Below are positions 36,650 to 47,786 of a stretch of DNA of 64,000 nucleotides, piece by piece. Under the pieces are notes generated by a model that saw only the letters and a program-made list of their open reading frames with translations, made no database searches and was not told the DNA's origin. The position numbers were made by a program, and so were the translations under genes. How positions within the stretch are numbered: position 1 is the stretch's first letter; each line of letters starts with the position of its first letter. The stretch comes from Curvibacter sp. (GTDB lineage Bacteria > Pseudomonadota > Gammaproteobacteria > Burkholderiales > Burkholderiaceae_C), in the NCBI GenBank assembly GCA_020248905.1, contig JADCGR010000011.1, positions 62,001-126,000 on the forward strand. Direction: 5' to 3'.

Positions 36650-37980
36650 CCGCCTCCCAACCCGGCATGACGCCGGCCGAACCCGGCCCTGCCGAAGACC
36701 TCGCTGCCCCACCGCTCGCGGGAGCGCCCCCCCCCGAGACTGGCAGCACGCCGCGTCCCTCGCGCCAGGCTGCGCCTGCGCTGGCGCCGGTTGACGCCGG
36801 CCAGCGCTTTGCCGCCGTGGTCTCCGGCGAGTTCGACGCCGACGAAGAGGCGCCAGCGTTCGACTTGCCGGGCAAGCGGGTGCTGGCCCCCCAGCCCGAG
36901 ACGCCCAAGCTGCACAAGGTGCTGGCGCAGGCCGGCATGGGCTCGCGCCTCGAGATGGAGCAGCTCATCATGGAAGGGCGGATATCGGTCAACAACGAGC
37001 CGGCCCATATTGGCCAGCGGATCCAGTTCGGGGACCAGATCAAGGTCAATGGCAAGCCGATCCGTGTGCGCATCGACCCGCCGCCGGCACGCGTGATTGC
37101 GTATCACAAGCCCGTGGGCGAGGTCGTCACGCACGACGATCCGCAGAACCGCCCGACAGTGTTCCGCAAGCTGCCTAAGCTGCAGCACGGCAAGTGGCAG
37201 TCGGTCGGACGCCTCGATCTCAACACCGAGGGCCTGCTGCTCTTCACCAGTTCGGGCGACCTGGCCAACAAGCTCATGCACCCGCGTTTTGGCCTGGAGC
37301 GCGAGTACGCGGTGCGGGTGCTGGGCGCGCTTAGCGAGGAAGAGAAGCAGCGGCTGCTCGATGGCGTGCAGCTGGATGACGGCGTGGCGCAGTTCGGCAG
37401 CATTGAGGACGGTGGCGGCGAGGGCAGTAATTGCTGGTACCGTGTCACCCTCTCCGAGGGGCGCAACCGAGAGGTGCGCCGTATGCTGGAAGCTGTCGGC
37501 CATGCCGTGAGCCGGCTGATCCGCATCCGTTACGGTGCCATGGTGCTGCCGCGCGGGCTCAAGCGCGGGGCCTGGATGGAGCTCGATGAATCCGACATCC
37601 GCGCCCTCGTACGCGCCGCCGAACATCGCCCCGGCAGTGACGGCGCCACGATCGAGACCGGGGACCGTGCGCAGGCCCAGGGCCGGCCCGGCGGTGGACG
37701 CAACAGGCGTCGGGGTGGCCCGCAGGGCCAGGGCTCGCGCCCGGCCGGGGGTCCTTCCGGGGGCGGCGCGCCGCGCGGCAAGGGGCGGGGTCAGGCCGGC
37801 CGGGGCAAGGACCGCTCTGCCCGTCAGGGCGGTGGCGAGGCGCAGCCTGACCCGATGAAGACGTCCTTTGGCTATATCGGCGCCGACAGCTTCTCGCGGC
37901 AACGCCAGGACCAGCGCCGCAGAGGTGGAGGTGGAGGCGGGGGCAGCAGCGGTTCGCGCCGGGGCGGCCGCAGCCGTTGA
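36646..37980 (+). CDS. rluB: 23S rRNA pseudouridine 2605 synthase with Gly/Arg-rich tail
   Basis: 444 aa. N-terminal low-complexity region (1-80), S4 domain (about 84-145: [20 protein letters not shown]), catalytic domain with Asp in [16 protein letters not shown] (about 186-201) and the family motif [16 protein letters not shown]. The final ~110 residues are Gly/Arg-rich ([33 protein letters not shown]), probably a disordered RNA-binding tail; E. coli RluB has a shorter basic tail. Overlaps scpB by 4 nt, so they are translationally coupled. Confidence 0.93.
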   Translation: MTASQPGMTPAEPGPAEDLAAPPLAGAPPPETGSTPRPSRQAAPALAPVDAGQRFAAVVSGEFDADEEAPAFDLPGKRVLAPQPETPKLHKVLAQAGMGSRLEMEQLIMEGRISVNNEPAHIGQRIQFGDQIKVNGKPIRVRIDPPPARVIAYHKPVGEVVTHDDPQNRPTVFRKLPKLQHGKWQSVGRLDLNTEGLLLFTSSGDLANKLMHPRFGLEREYAVRVLGALSEEEKQRLLDGVQLDDGVAQFGSIEDGGGEGSNCWYRVTLSEGRNREVRRMLEAVGHAVSRLIRIRYGAMVLPRGLKRGAWMELDESDIRALVRAAEHRPGSDGATIETGDRAQAQGRPGGGRNRRRGGPQGQGSRPAGGPSGGGAPRGKGRGQAGRGKDRSARQGGGEAQPDPMKTSFGYIGADSFSRQRQDQRRRGGGGGGGSSGSRRGGRSR

Positions 37981-38095
37981 GCCCCTGGCTTGTACAGGGA
38001 CGGGGCTTGGTGGTGGCTGCAGGCTGAGCGGTTAAACTACGCGGCTTTGCCCTGTAGGGCGATAACCCTCCTCAAAACCAGACTCAGGAAATCAC

Positions 38096-38521
38096 ATGGC
38101 CAACCAGCGCACCTTCTCCATCATCAAGCCCGATGCCGTCGCCAAGAACGCCATCGGCCAGATATACGCACGTTTCGAAGCCGCTGGCCTGAAAATTGTG
38201 GCTGCCCGCATGGCCCATCTGTCGCGCGCACAAGCAGAGGCCTTCTATGCCGTGCATAAGGAGCGTCCCTTCTTCAAGGACCTGGTCGAGTTCATGATCT
38301 CCGGCCCGGTGATGCTGCAGGTGCTCGAGGGCGAGAACGCGATCCAGAAGAACCGAGACCTGATGGGCGCGACCGACCCCAAGAAGGCCGACAAGGGCAC
38401 CATCCGCGCTGACTTTGCCGACAGCATTGACGCCAACGCCGTGCACGGCTCCGATGCGCCCGAAACCGCCGCTGTGGAGATCGCCTTCTTCTTCGCCGGC
38501 ATGAACATCCATTCGCGTTAA
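38096..38521 (+). CDS. ndk: Nucleoside diphosphate kinase
   Basis: 141 aa enzyme that equilibrates nucleoside di- and triphosphates through a phosphohistidine. N-terminal [14 protein letters not shown], substrate loop [17 protein letters not shown] and the catalytic His in [12 protein letters not shown] (about residue 117). Typical length for the tetrameric bacterial enzyme. ndk followed directly by rlmN, pilW, rodZ and ispG is a conserved betaproteobacterial run; rlmN begins 9 nt after the stop. Confidence 0.97.
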   Translation: MANQRTFSIIKPDAVAKNAIGQIYARFEAAGLKIVAARMAHLSRAQAEAFYAVHKERPFFKDLVEFMISGPVMLQVLEGENAIQKNRDLMGATDPKKADKGTIRADFADSIDANAVHGSDAPETAAVEIAFFFAGMNIHSR

Positions 38522-38530
38522 TCCGATTCG

Positions 38531-39676
38531 ATGACGGCCAATCTGCTCGACCTTGATCTCGACGGGCTGTCCGTTTTTTGCGAGCGGCTGGGAGAAAAGC
38601 GCTATCGCGCCACCCAGCTGTTTCGCTGGATCCACCAGAAGGGGGCTTCCAGCTTCGACCAGATGAGCGATCTGGCGAAGTCCTTGCGCCAGAAGCTGAT
38701 CACCTCGGCCCGTATCGAGGGCCTACAGGTCATCTCCCAGCACATCTCGGCTGACGGCACCATCAAGTGGCTGTTCGACGTGGGCGACGGCAACGCCGTC
38801 GAGTCGGTGTTCATCCCGGAAGAAGATCGCGGTACGCTGTGCGTGTCGTCCCAGGCCGGCTGTGCCGTCGGCTGCCGTTTCTGCTCCACCGGCCACCAGG
38901 GCTTCAGCCGCAACCTGGGCACCGGGGAGATCGTCGCCCAGCTCTGGTTCGCCGAGTTTTTCCTGCGCCAGCATCTCGGTCGCTCCGATCGCGTGATCAC
39001 CAACGTGGTGATGATGGGCATGGGCGAGCCGCTGCAGAATTACAACGCGCTGATTCCCGCGCTGCGCGTGATGCTGGATGACCACGGCTACGGGCTCTCG
39101 CGCCGTCGCTTGACGGTGTCCACCTCGGGCGTGGCGCCCATGATGGACCGCCTCGCCCAGGACTGCCCGGTGGCCCTGGCCGTCTCGCTGCATGCCCCCA
39201 ATGACCCGCTGCGCGATAACCTTGTTCCGCTAAACCGCAAATATCCCATTGCCGAGCTGCTGGATGCCTGCAGCCGCTACCTGAAGCACGCCCCGCGCGA
39301 CTTCATCACCTTCGAATACTGCATGCTCGACGGCGTCAACGACCAGCCCGAGCACGCGCGGCAACTGGTCGGGTTGGTACGTCAGCACGCCGAGGGAGGC
39401 GTCTGGTGCAAGTTCAACCTGATCCCCTTCAATCCATTCCCTGAATCCGGCCTCAGGCGCTCACCCAACGCCAGGGTGCAGGGCTTCGCAAAAATCCTGC
39501 TGGATGCTGGTATCGTCACGACTGTGCGCAAGACGCGCGGGGAAGATATCGACGCGGCCTGCGGGCAGCTGGCCGGTGATGTCAGGGACCGCACGCGCGT
39601 CGAGGAGCGCATGGCGCGGCAGCGCAAGCTGTTGCAGCCCATGATGCCCCTGCAAGGCTCAACCGAGGAGATTTGA
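38531..39676 (+). CDS. rlmN: Dual-specificity radical-SAM RNA methyltransferase RlmN
   Basis: 381 aa. Methylates C2 of A2503 in 23S rRNA and A37 of some tRNAs. Radical-SAM cysteines CAVGCRFC at about 111-118, SAM motif [13 protein letters not shown], and the C-terminal catalytic cysteine in [11 protein letters not shown]. It carries no sign of the Cfr-type resistance enzyme (length and end agree with RlmN). Between ndk and pilW, with 3 nt to the next start. Confidence 0.96.
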   Translation: MTANLLDLDLDGLSVFCERLGEKRYRATQLFRWIHQKGASSFDQMSDLAKSLRQKLITSARIEGLQVISQHISADGTIKWLFDVGDGNAVESVFIPEEDRGTLCVSSQAGCAVGCRFCSTGHQGFSRNLGTGEIVAQLWFAEFFLRQHLGRSDRVITNVVMMGMGEPLQNYNALIPALRVMLDDHGYGLSRRRLTVSTSGVAPMMDRLAQDCPVALAVSLHAPNDPLRDNLVPLNRKYPIAELLDACSRYLKHAPRDFITFEYCMLDGVNDQPEHARQLVGLVRQHAEGGVWCKFNLIPFNPFPESGLRRSPNARVQGFAKILLDAGIVTTVRKTRGEDIDAACGQLAGDVRDRTRVEERMARQRKLLQPMMPLQGSTEEI

Positions 39677-39679
39677 GGC

Positions 39680-40501
39680 ATGGTTGTGATGCATCGTTGG
39701 GGTGAAGTCGCCTCACGCAGCGTGATGATGGCTGCCTTGGTCGCCTTTGGCATGCTCGCCCTGGGAGGCTGCGCCAGCACGACGAGTCCGACCAGTGGCG
39801 ACCTTGTCACGTCCTCCGACGAGCCCGAAGCACGCAAGCGTGCGCGCATCCGGCTGCAGCTCGCGGTGGGCTATTTCGAGCAGGGGCAGACCACGGTTGC
39901 GCTGGACGAAACCAAACAGGCGATCAACATCGACCCGAGCTTCGTCGATGCCTATAACCTGCGCGGCCTGATCTACATGAAGCTCAATGACCAGCGCCTG
40001 GCCGAGGAGAGCTTCCGGCGGGCCCTGAGCCTCAATGGCAACGATTCCAACGTGCTACACAACTACGCGTGGCTGCAGTGTCTGCAGGGCAGGACGGCCG
40101 AGGCCATCCAGACCTTCACGCGGGCCCTTGACAACCCGACCTACACCGATCGCGCGAAGACCTGGCTGACCAAGGGTCTTTGCCAGGTCCGGGCCCGCCA
40201 GTTCACCGAGGCAGAGCAGAGCCTGAACAAGTCCTACGAATACGACGCCGCCAATCCCGTGACGGGCTACAACCTGGCCCAGCTGATCTTTCAGCGTGGG
40301 GACTTGGCGCGCGCTCAGTTCTACATCCAGCGCATCAATGGCGGCGAGTACGCAAACGCTGAAACGCTGTGGCTGGGCGCGAAAATTGAACACCGGCTGG
40401 GAAACCGCCTGGAGCGCGACCGGCTGGGCATCCAGTTGCGCAACCGCTTTCCCAGATCGCGGGAGCTGAATTCTTTCGACCGGGGAGCATTCAATGAGTG
40501 A
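39680..40501 (+). CDS. pilW: Type IV pilus biogenesis lipoprotein PilW/PilF
   Basis: 273 aa. Signal peptide ending in the lipobox LGGC (about residues 27-30 counting from ATG 39680), followed by TPR repeats (LQLAVGYFEQGQTTVALDET, AYNLRGLIYMKLNDQRLAEE, VLHNYAWLQCLQGRTAEAI). It acts as the outer-membrane pilotin for PilQ multimerisation or for pilus stability. Starts 3 nt behind rlmN and overlaps rodZ by 8 nt. A later ATG such as the one at MMAAL would give a more standard signal peptide. Confidence 0.9.
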   Translation: MVVMHRWGEVASRSVMMAALVAFGMLALGGCASTTSPTSGDLVTSSDEPEARKRARIRLQLAVGYFEQGQTTVALDETKQAINIDPSFVDAYNLRGLIYMKLNDQRLAEESFRRALSLNGNDSNVLHNYAWLQCLQGRTAEAIQTFTRALDNPTYTDRAKTWLTKGLCQVRARQFTEAEQSLNKSYEYDAANPVTGYNLAQLIFQRGDLARAQFYIQRINGGEYANAETLWLGAKIEHRLGNRLERDRLGIQLRNRFPRSRELNSFDRGAFNE

Positions 40502-41525
40502 AGAGCTTGTGGCGGGCGACGCGCCGGCCACTGTTGGCAGCGCGACGCCCGCAGTCACGCCGAGTGCTGGTGCACTCTTGCAGCAGGCACGGCTGGCTGC
40601 GGGCGTGGAGCTGTCGGCTCTGGCCGTCGCCCTCAAGGTATCGGTCAAGAAGATCGAGGCGCTGGAGTCGGACCGCTTCGACCAGTTGCCCGACGCCGTC
40701 TTTGTGCGGGCCCTGGCGTCCAGCATCTGCCGGGCACTCAAGGTCGATGCGACCCCCGTACTCGCCGTGTTGCCCCAGTCGCGGGTCCCGCAGCTTGACC
40801 ACGACGAAGTCGGGCTGAACACGCCCTTTCATACCCCGGGTGACATCGCCAAGACGCCTTTCCTCGACCGGCTTTCGCGCCCGATGGTCCTGGCCGCATT
40901 AGCGGTGCTGATGGGCGCGCTAGTTCTCATTTTCTTTCCCTCCACCGAGCAGCGTGCAGAGATTGGTGCCATCGTGGCCAGCACGCCGGTGGCGCCCACG
41001 CAGGCCCCGGCCTTGATACAGCCGGCCGCCGGGGCTGTGCCGGCCCCAGCCTCGCTTCCCGCGCCCCCCGCGCCCTCGCAGCCTGCAGCAAGCCCTGCGG
41101 CAGTCAAGCCGGTGGTGGCGAGCGTGCCGCCTGTGGCCAAGCCTGCCCTGCCTGCGCCCGCACCGGCCGCGAACCCTGGCGTCGCCCCGCGCGAGGTGAC
41201 GGCGCCCGCCAAGCCATCGCCGGTGGCTGCGGGAGCTGCACCGTCGGCCGACCCCGAACAGGCGGCTGGCCGCAAGAAGCTGTCAAACACCGGGGTGGTG
41301 GTCTTCAAGACACGCGAGGCGTCGTGGATCGAGGTCACGGATGCCAAGGGCACGATCCAGCTCAGCCGCATGATCGAGCCGGGCGAGCCCGTGGGCGCGT
41401 CGGGCCTGCTGCCGCTGAGCGTCACCATCGGCCGTGCCGACGTGACCGAGGTCACGGTCCGTGGGAAGCCCTTTGCGCTGACCGAGGTGACCCGCGGCGG
41501 CGTCGCCCGTTTCGAGGTGAAGTAA
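40494..41525 (+). CDS. rodZ: RodZ-family cytoskeletal protein
   Basis: 343 aa bitopic inner-membrane protein. Cytoplasmic HTH domain (about 22-90: LLQQARLAAGVELSALAVAL, KIEALESDRFDQLPDAVFVR) that contacts MreB in relatives, one membrane helix (about 127-148: PMVLAALAVLMGALVLIFF), a long Ala/Pro-rich periplasmic linker and a C-terminal DUF4115 beta domain (ASWIEVTDAKG, GRADVTEVTVRGKPF). Role in rod-shape maintenance. Its stop abuts the ispG ATG exactly. Its start overlaps pilW. Confidence 0.92.
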   Translation: MSEELVAGDAPATVGSATPAVTPSAGALLQQARLAAGVELSALAVALKVSVKKIEALESDRFDQLPDAVFVRALASSICRALKVDATPVLAVLPQSRVPQLDHDEVGLNTPFHTPGDIAKTPFLDRLSRPMVLAALAVLMGALVLIFFPSTEQRAEIGAIVASTPVAPTQAPALIQPAAGAVPAPASLPAPPAPSQPAASPAAVKPVVASVPPVAKPALPAPAPAANPGVAPREVTAPAKPSPVAAGAAPSADPEQAAGRKKLSNTGVVVFKTREASWIEVTDAKGTIQLSRMIEPGEPVGASGLLPLSVTIGRADVTEVTVRGKPFALTEVTRGGVARFEVK

Positions 41526-42818
41526 ATGTCCGAGTGCCTGCCTATCGCGCCTGCGGCGCCCAGACCGCGTCGTTCGCGCCAGGCCCGGGTGGTCTGGGGT
41601 GACAATGTGGTCACCGTGGGCGGTGACGCCCCTGTGCGCGTGCAATCCATGACCAACACCGACACGGTGGACGTGATCGGCACGGCCATCCAGGTCAAGG
41701 AGCTCGCGCAGGCGGGCTCCGAGGTGGTACGCGTCACGGTCAACACCCCCGAGGCTGCACAGGCCGTGCCCCACATCCGCGAGCAGCTTGATCGCATGGG
41801 CATCATGGTGCCGCTGGTGGGTGATTTCCATTACAACGGTCACACGCTGCTCACGCAGTACCCGGCCTGTGCGCAAACACTGTCCAAGTACCGGATCAAC
41901 CCGGGCAATGTGGGCAAGGGCGACAAGCGCGACCGCCAGTTCTCGCAGATGGTCGAAGTTGCCCTTAAGTGGAACAAGCCCGTGCGAATCGGCGTGAACT
42001 GGGGCAGCTTGGACCAGGACCTGCTGGCTGGCCTGATGGACGAAAACTCCCGTCGGCCCGAACCCTGGGACGCAAAGTCCGTGATGTACGAGGCGCTCGT
42101 CACCTCGGCCGTCGACTCCGCGCGCTTTGCTCAGGAGCTGGGCATGGCGCCCGAGCAGATCTTGCTGTCATGCAAGGTCAGCGGCGTGCAGGACCTGATT
42201 TCCGTCTACCGAGAGCTCGCGAAGCGTTGCGACTACCCCCTGCACCTGGGCCTGACCGAGGCTGGCATGGGCACCAAGGGCACCGTCGCTTCTGCCGCGG
42301 CCATGTCCATCCTGCTGCAGGAGGGCATCGGCGACACGATCCGGGTGTCTCTCACGCCGCAACCCGGAGAGTCGCGTACGCAGGAGGTGGTGATCGCCTC
42401 CGAAATCCTGCAATCGCTGGGCTTGCGCGTCTTCGTGCCCAGCGTCACGGCCTGCCCCGGTTGCGGTCGTACGACCAGCACCACCTTCCAGGAGCTGGCC
42501 AAGCAGATCGACGACTTCCTGCGCATGCAGATGCCTGTCTGGCGCAAGCGTTACCCGGGAGTAGAGGCAATGAAAGTGGCTGTGATGGGCTGCATCGTGA
42601 ATGGCCCGGGTGAGAGCAAGCACGCCGACATTGGCATCAGCCTGCCTGGTACCGGCGAGTCGCCTGCGGCCCCGGTTTTCATCGACGGCGAGAAGCGGCT
42701 TACGCTGCGGGGCGAGGGCATCGCCGCCGAATTCCAGAAGATCGTGCAAGACTACATCGCCCGGCGCTTTGGCGGCCACGAGGAAATGACGGCGCCTGCG
42801 CCGGCCATGACGGAATGA
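41526..42818 (+). CDS. ispG: 4-hydroxy-3-methylbut-2-enyl-diphosphate synthase
   Basis: 430 aa (GcpE). 4Fe-4S enzyme converting MEcPP to HMBPP in the non-mevalonate isoprenoid pathway. TIM-barrel part with [12 protein letters not shown], and cluster ligands CPGC (in [13 protein letters not shown]) and the third cysteine plus Glu in [16 protein letters not shown]. Starts immediately after the rodZ stop with no spacer, so translation is probably coupled. hisS follows after 66 nt. Confidence 0.97.
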   Translation: MSECLPIAPAAPRPRRSRQARVVWGDNVVTVGGDAPVRVQSMTNTDTVDVIGTAIQVKELAQAGSEVVRVTVNTPEAAQAVPHIREQLDRMGIMVPLVGDFHYNGHTLLTQYPACAQTLSKYRINPGNVGKGDKRDRQFSQMVEVALKWNKPVRIGVNWGSLDQDLLAGLMDENSRRPEPWDAKSVMYEALVTSAVDSARFAQELGMAPEQILLSCKVSGVQDLISVYRELAKRCDYPLHLGLTEAGMGTKGTVASAAAMSILLQEGIGDTIRVSLTPQPGESRTQEVVIASEILQSLGLRVFVPSVTACPGCGRTTSTTFQELAKQIDDFLRMQMPVWRKRYPGVEAMKVAVMGCIVNGPGESKHADIGISLPGTGESPAAPVFIDGEKRLTLRGEGIAAEFQKIVQDYIARRFGGHEEMTAPAPAMTE

Positions 42819-42884
42819 CCGCGCGTTTTCAGTCTTTCTCATCCTGTTACTGAAGCGCGTGAGCGCGAGATCATTTCGTCATCC

Positions 42885-44174
42885 ATGGCTGAAAAACTGA
42901 GCGCTGTTAAAGGCATGAACGACATCCTGCCGCCCGATTCTGCGCGCTGGGAATGGTTCGAGCAGGAGGTGCGCGGCCTCATGGCGCGCTTTGCCTACCG
43001 CAACATCCGCACGCCCATTGTCGAGCCAACGGCGCTGTTCGTGCGTGGCCTGGGCGAGGTGACCGACATCGTCGAGAAGGAGATGTACTCCTTCGAGGAT
43101 CGTCTCAACGGCGAGCAGCTCACCCTGCGGCCCGAGTGCACCGCAGGCGTGGTGCGTGCCGCTGTCGAGCACAACCTGCTGTACGACGGCGGCAAGCGCC
43201 TGTACTACATGGGCCCGATGTTCCGCCACGAGCGCCCGCAGCGCGGCCGCTACCGCCAGTTTCATCAGATCGGTGCCGAGGCCCTGGGCTTCGCCGGCGC
43301 GGAGGTGGATGCTGAGATGATCCTGCTCGCCGATGCGCTCTGGAAAGTGCTGGGCCTGAACGACGTGAGCCTTGAGCTCAACAGCCTGGGTCAGCCCGAG
43401 GAGCGCCGGCAGCACAGGGCCGCATTGATCGCCTATTTCGAAAGGCATGCGGACCAGCTCGACGAGGATGCGAAACGCCGGCTGCACAGCAACCCGCTGC
43501 GTATCCTCGACACCAAGAACCCGGCCATGCAGGCGCTCGTGAACGCTGCGCCGCGCCTGATCGACCATCTGGGCGAGGCGTCGCTCGCACACTTCCAGCA
43601 GGTGCGCGCCATTCTTGACGTCGCGGGTGTGGCGTACACCATCAACCCGCGGCTGGTGCGGGGGATGGACTATTACAACCTGACGGTTTTCGAGTTCATC
43701 ACCACGCACCTGGGCTCACAGGGGACCATCTGCGGCGGGGGGCGCTACGACTACCTTATCGAGCAGATCGGTGGCAAGCCTGCGCCCGCCGTGGGCTGGG
43801 CCCTAGGGGTCGAGCGCGTGCTCGAGCTGCTGAAAGAACAGGGCGGCGCGCGGCCACAGCCGGTGCCCGACGCCTACGCCATCATCCCGGACGCGGCAGC
43901 GCTGCCGCGGGTCATGCAGGTGCTACAGGCCATACGCGCTGCCGGGGTCAGCGTGCAGATGCACGCTGGCACGGGCGAGGGCATGGGCAGCATGAAGTCG
44001 CAGTTCAAGAAGGCCGATGCCAGCGGTGCCCGCCACGCGCTGATCTTCGGCGCGGACGAGCTCGCTCGCGGGGAAGTGACGGTCAAGTCGCTGCGCGACG
44101 GCGCAGGCGCGCAGCGGGCCGAGCCTTTGGTCGCGGTGGCTGACTGGGCCCACCGCCTAAAATTGCACGCATAA
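42885..44174 (+). CDS. hisS: Histidyl-tRNA synthetase
   Basis: 429 aa class II synthetase. Motif 1 around [19 protein letters not shown], motif 2 [21 protein letters not shown], histidine loops [14 protein letters not shown] and [14 protein letters not shown], and motif 3 [14 protein letters not shown]-terminal anticodon-binding domain follows (about 330-429). The first residues [15 protein letters not shown] are the typical betaproteobacterial start. A paralogue without catalytic role, hisZ, occurs at 51631. yfgM begins 12 nt downstream. Confidence 0.97.
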   Translation: MAEKLSAVKGMNDILPPDSARWEWFEQEVRGLMARFAYRNIRTPIVEPTALFVRGLGEVTDIVEKEMYSFEDRLNGEQLTLRPECTAGVVRAAVEHNLLYDGGKRLYYMGPMFRHERPQRGRYRQFHQIGAEALGFAGAEVDAEMILLADALWKVLGLNDVSLELNSLGQPEERRQHRAALIAYFERHADQLDEDAKRRLHSNPLRILDTKNPAMQALVNAAPRLIDHLGEASLAHFQQVRAILDVAGVAYTINPRLVRGMDYYNLTVFEFITTHLGSQGTICGGGRYDYLIEQIGGKPAPAVGWALGVERVLELLKEQGGARPQPVPDAYAIIPDAAALPRVMQVLQAIRAAGVSVQMHAGTGEGMGSMKSQFKKADASGARHALIFGADELARGEVTVKSLRDGAGAQRAEPLVAVADWAHRLKLHA

Positions 44175-44186
44175 ACGGATCTACGC

Positions 44187-44846
44187 ATGGCACATCTCGA
44201 TCTCGAAGAACAAGAGAAGCTTGACCAGCTCAAGCAATTCTGGAAGCAGTACGGCGGCCTTGTCAGCTGGGCGCTGGTCATGCTGCTCTCCATTTACGCG
44301 GGCTGGAACGTCTGGCAGTACTGGCAGAACCGCCAGGCCGTGCAGGCCACCGCCCTCTACGAGGAGGTGGAGCGTATCGCCGCTGGCGGGGATGCTGCTC
44401 GGCTCGACCGCGCACTGACCGACATGAAAGACAAGTTCGCGCGCACCGCGCAGGCGCAGCAGGCCGCCTTGCTCGCGGCTGCCGTTCACGCCAGTTCGGG
44501 CCGCAGCGAGCAGGCCCGCGCTGCCTTGGCTTGGGTGGCCGAAGAGGGTCGTGACGAGGGTTACCGGGCGCTGGCGCGCTTGCGCCTGGCTGGCTTGCTG
44601 CTCGATGCCAAGTCCTACGACGAGGCACTCAAGCAACTGGCCGGGACCTTCCCTCCCGCCTTTGCCGGCCTGGCCGCTGACCGGCGCGGCGATGTCTACC
44701 TGGCGCAGGGCAAAAAGGCCGAGGCAGGTGCTGAGTATCAAAAGGCGTGGTCCGCACTGGACGCGGCTGGCAGCTACCGTCAGGTGGTGGATGTGAAGCT
44801 CGCAGCCCTGGGTTTGGCACCCACCGCGCTCGGGGAGAAGAAGTGA
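44187..44846 (+). CDS. yfgM: YfgM-like membrane-anchored TPR protein
   Basis: 219 aa. One N-terminal membrane helix (about 23-45, YGGLVSWALVMLLSIYAGWNVW) with the bulk in the periplasm as TPR-like helices (AAVHASSGRSEQARAAL, RLAGLLLDAKSYDEALKQL, GDVYLAQGKKAEAGAEYQ). E. coli YfgM binds the chaperone PpiD at the SecYEG translocon. Located between hisS and bamB as in many proteobacteria; the bamB start overlaps its stop (GTGA). Confidence 0.9.
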   Translation: MAHLDLEEQEKLDQLKQFWKQYGGLVSWALVMLLSIYAGWNVWQYWQNRQAVQATALYEEVERIAAGGDAARLDRALTDMKDKFARTAQAQQAALLAAAVHASSGRSEQARAALAWVAEEGRDEGYRALARLRLAGLLLDAKSYDEALKQLAGTFPPAFAGLAADRRGDVYLAQGKKAEAGAEYQKAWSALDAAGSYRQVVDVKLAALGLAPTALGEKK

Positions 44847-45982
44847 TCGCTGCGTCGGCGCTTCCGCGCCTGCCGCGGCTTGCGTTGCTGGTCTTGCTGA
44901 TCGCCCTGCTGGGCGCGTGCTCAAGCGCCCGCAAGGCGCCCGAGCCAGCGCCGCTGCCAGCCGATCCCGGAAAGCTACGTGTGCGCGCGGTCTGGAGCTT
45001 CGAGGTCGGCAAGGTTGACGGGCCGCTGGTGCTTCAGGCTGCCGGGCCGGTGGTTGGCGTGGGTGCGGCGGACGGATCTGTGCAACTGATCGACGGGCGC
45101 ACGGGTGAGCCGCTGTGGCGTGGTTCGGCCGGGGGCGCGCTGAGCGCTGGCGTGGGCCACGATGGCCAGCGTGCTGCGGTGGTGACGGTCGGCAACGAGC
45201 TCGTCGTCCTGCAGGACGGAAAGGAGCTCTGGCGGCAGCGGCTCGCGGCACCCAGCTATACACCACCCTTGGTGGCGGGTGGGCGGGTGTTCGTGCTTGC
45301 CGCTGACCGCAGCGTCAGCGCCTATGACGGTCTGAGCGGGCGGCGACTGTGGATGCAGAACCGCAGCGGCGAGCCACTGATCCTGCGCCAGCCTGGCGTG
45401 TTGCTGGCCGTGGGCGACACCCTGGTCGCGGGCCTGGGCGTTCGGCTGGTGGGCCTGAACCCGCTGAATGGCATTTCCCGCTGGGAGCTGCCAATGGCCA
45501 GCCCCCGCGGAACCAATGACGTGGAGCGCCTGGTGGATCTGGTCGCCGGTGTTGCCCGGCAGGGGGATAACCTGTGTGTGCGCAGCTTCCAGGCCACAGT
45601 GGGATGCGTCGACGCGACACGTGGCTCCCTGCAGTGGAGCAAGACTGCATCGGGCGCCTCCGGCCTCAGCGGGGACGCAGAACGACTTGTAGGCGTCGAG
45701 TTCGACGGCACCGTGCTGGCGTGGCGCCGCAGCGACGGCGAGCGTGTCTGGTCCAACAGCCAGATGCGTTACCGCAAGCTGGGCTCACCGCTGCTGCTGG
45801 GCGCCACTGTTGTGATAGGCGATGAGGCAGGACAACTGCATTTCCTGTCGCGTGCCGACGGTACGCTCCAGACCCGTTACGCGACTGGCAACGCGCCCAT
45901 CGCGGCCACCCCGGTGCTGGCGGGCAACACGCTGGTGGTCGTGACGCGCGCAGGGCGTGTGCTGGGCCTGCGCCCGGAATAA
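44843..45982 (+). CDS. bamB: Outer-membrane assembly lipoprotein BamB
   Basis: 379 aa from GTG 44843. Lipoprotein signal with lipobox LLGACS (Cys about 26). Eight-bladed PQQ-like beta-propeller with repeats such as [40 protein letters not shown] and [10 protein letters not shown]-like blades. BAM complex member that helps barrel protein delivery to BamA. Only 20 nt separate it from der. Confidence 0.94.
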   Translation: MIAASALPRLPRLALLVLLIALLGACSSARKAPEPAPLPADPGKLRVRAVWSFEVGKVDGPLVLQAAGPVVGVGAADGSVQLIDGRTGEPLWRGSAGGALSAGVGHDGQRAAVVTVGNELVVLQDGKELWRQRLAAPSYTPPLVAGGRVFVLAADRSVSAYDGLSGRRLWMQNRSGEPLILRQPGVLLAVGDTLVAGLGVRLVGLNPLNGISRWELPMASPRGTNDVERLVDLVAGVARQGDNLCVRSFQATVGCVDATRGSLQWSKTASGASGLSGDAERLVGVEFDGTVLAWRRSDGERVWSNSQMRYRKLGSPLLLGATVVIGDEAGQLHFLSRADGTLQTRYATGNAPIAATPVLAGNTLVVVTRAGRVLGLRPE

Positions 45983-46002
45983 AGCACAGACGATATCGCC
46001 GC

Positions 46003-47346
46003 ATGAAACCCGTCCTGGCCCTGGTGGGCCGTCCTAACGTTGGCAAGTCGACCCTGTTCAACCGGCTGACGAAGACGCGCGATGCCATCGTGGCCGACTA
46101 CGCCGGTCTCACCCGGGACCGGCATTACGGCAATGGCAAGCAGGGCAGGCACGAGTTCATCGTCATCGACACTGGTGGCTTTGAGCCCACTGCAGAGAGC
46201 GGCATCTACAAGGAAATGGCCAAGCAGACCCGGCAGGCTGTGGCGGAGGCTGATGTCGTCATCTTCGTGGTGGACGCGCGAGCTGGCCTGTCCGCGCAGG
46301 ACCATGAAATCGCCCGTTACCTGCGCCGCCTGGGCAAGCCCTGCGTGCTCGTGGCCAACAAGGCCGAGGGCATGAGCGAAGGGCCCCAGCTGGCAGAGTT
46401 CTACGAACTGGGTCTGGGCGAGGTGCATGCGGTGTCCGCGGCCCATGGCCAGGGCATCCGCTCGCTGGTGGACCTGGCGCTGGAGCCGTTGAACCTGCCT
46501 GAGGACGAGGAGGCTGAGGAGTCGCAGACCCGGGGCGTCATCAAGCTGGCCGTGGCCGGTCGGCCCAACGTGGGCAAGTCCACCCTCATCAACACCTGGC
46601 TGGGCGAGGAGCGGCTCGTCGCCTTCAACCTGCCCGGCACGACCCGTGACGCGATCTCTGTGCCTTTCGAGCGCAATGGCCAGAAGTTCGAGCTGATCGA
46701 TACGGCCGGCCTGCGTCGCAAGGGCAAGGTGTTCGAGGCGATCGAGAAATTCTCGGTGGTCAAGACCCTGCAGGCCATCGAGTCGTCCGACGTCGTCCTG
46801 CTGCTGCTCGATGCCACGCAGGGTGTGACCGATCAGGACGCGCATATCGCCGGCTACATCCTTGAGAGTGGCCGTGCCGTGGTGCTGGCAGTCAACAAAT
46901 GGGACGCCGTGGACGAGTACCAGCGCCAGCAGCTGCAACGGTCCATCGAGACGCGCCTGGTCTTCCTCAAGTTCGCCAACCTGCACTACATCTCGGCGAT
47001 CAAGCGTCAGGGCCTGGGTCCGCTGTGGACCTCGATCGCGCAGGCCTACCAGGCGGCGCACCGCAAGATGCCAACGCCGGTGCTCACGCGTCTGCTGCTG
47101 CAGGCTGTTCAGTTCCAGGCGCCCAAGCGCGCGGGCATGTTCCGCCCCAAGATGCGGTACGCCCACCAAGGCGGCATGAACCCGCCGGTCATCGTGATCC
47201 ACGGCAATTCCCTGGAGCACGTGCCGGAGTCCTACAGGCGTTACCTAGAAGGCTGGTTCCGCAAGGAGTTCAATCTGGTGGGCACGCCGCTGCGTATCGA
47301 AATGAAGACTTCCGAGAATCCCTACGCCGACAAGGAATCCGGCTGA
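46003..47346 (+). CDS. der: Ribosome-biogenesis GTPase Der (EngA)
   Basis: 447 aa with two consecutive G domains and a C-terminal KH-like domain. G1 motifs GRPNVGKST occur at residues 8-16 and about 185-193; G3 DTGGF and DTAGL; G4 NKAEG and NKWD. The C-terminal [18 protein letters not shown] belongs to the KH domain. Essential for 50S subunit assembly. hfq follows after 114 nt. Confidence 0.97.
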   Translation: MKPVLALVGRPNVGKSTLFNRLTKTRDAIVADYAGLTRDRHYGNGKQGRHEFIVIDTGGFEPTAESGIYKEMAKQTRQAVAEADVVIFVVDARAGLSAQDHEIARYLRRLGKPCVLVANKAEGMSEGPQLAEFYELGLGEVHAVSAAHGQGIRSLVDLALEPLNLPEDEEAEESQTRGVIKLAVAGRPNVGKSTLINTWLGEERLVAFNLPGTTRDAISVPFERNGQKFELIDTAGLRRKGKVFEAIEKFSVVKTLQAIESSDVVLLLLDATQGVTDQDAHIAGYILESGRAVVLAVNKWDAVDEYQRQQLQRSIETRLVFLKFANLHYISAIKRQGLGPLWTSIAQAYQAAHRKMPTPVLTRLLLQAVQFQAPKRAGMFRPKMRYAHQGGMNPPVIVIHGNSLEHVPESYRRYLEGWFRKEFNLVGTPLRIEMKTSENPYADKESG

Positions 47347-47460
47347 AGCGTGAATATTGCGCCCAGTGCGGTGTGGGCAATTGGTCCGGACGTCAAGCAA
47401 CGGCCGGATTGCTGTGGTAAGGTACCGATTCCATCACAACTTCTGAACACGGAGAATATC

Positions 47461-47715
47461 GTGAGCAACAATAAAGGTCAGCTCCTGCAGGACCCCTTCC
47501 TCAACACCCTGCGTCGTGAGCACGTTCCGGTGTCGATCTATCTGGTCAACGGCATCAAGTTGCAGGGTCAGATCGAATCTTTTGACCAGTACGTAGTCCT
47601 GCTGCGCAATACCGTGACCCAGATGGTCTACAAGCACGCTATCTCCACCATCGTTCCCGGCCGTGCCGTGAACTTCGCGGTGGGTGGCGAAGGCGAATCC
47701 CCCAGTGCGTCCTGA
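47461..47715 (+). CDS. hfq: RNA chaperone Hfq
   Basis: 84 aa hexameric Sm-like protein that pairs small RNAs with mRNAs. GTG start; Sm1 motif region [23 protein letters not shown]..., and the Sm2 signature [10 protein letters not shown]. The C-terminal tail is short ([10 protein letters not shown]), as usual in Betaproteobacteria. The 114-nt gap behind der may carry its own promoter, as in E. coli. hflX begins 71 nt downstream. Confidence 0.97.
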   Translation: MSNNKGQLLQDPFLNTLRREHVPVSIYLVNGIKLQGQIESFDQYVVLLRNTVTQMVYKHAISTIVPGRAVNFAVGGEGESPSAS

Positions 47716-47786
47716 AGCGGTGGGGGGCGCCGGACGGCGTTGCGCCGGTCCTGCGGCTCACGTCCCGCCTTGCGTCCTCGGCTCAC

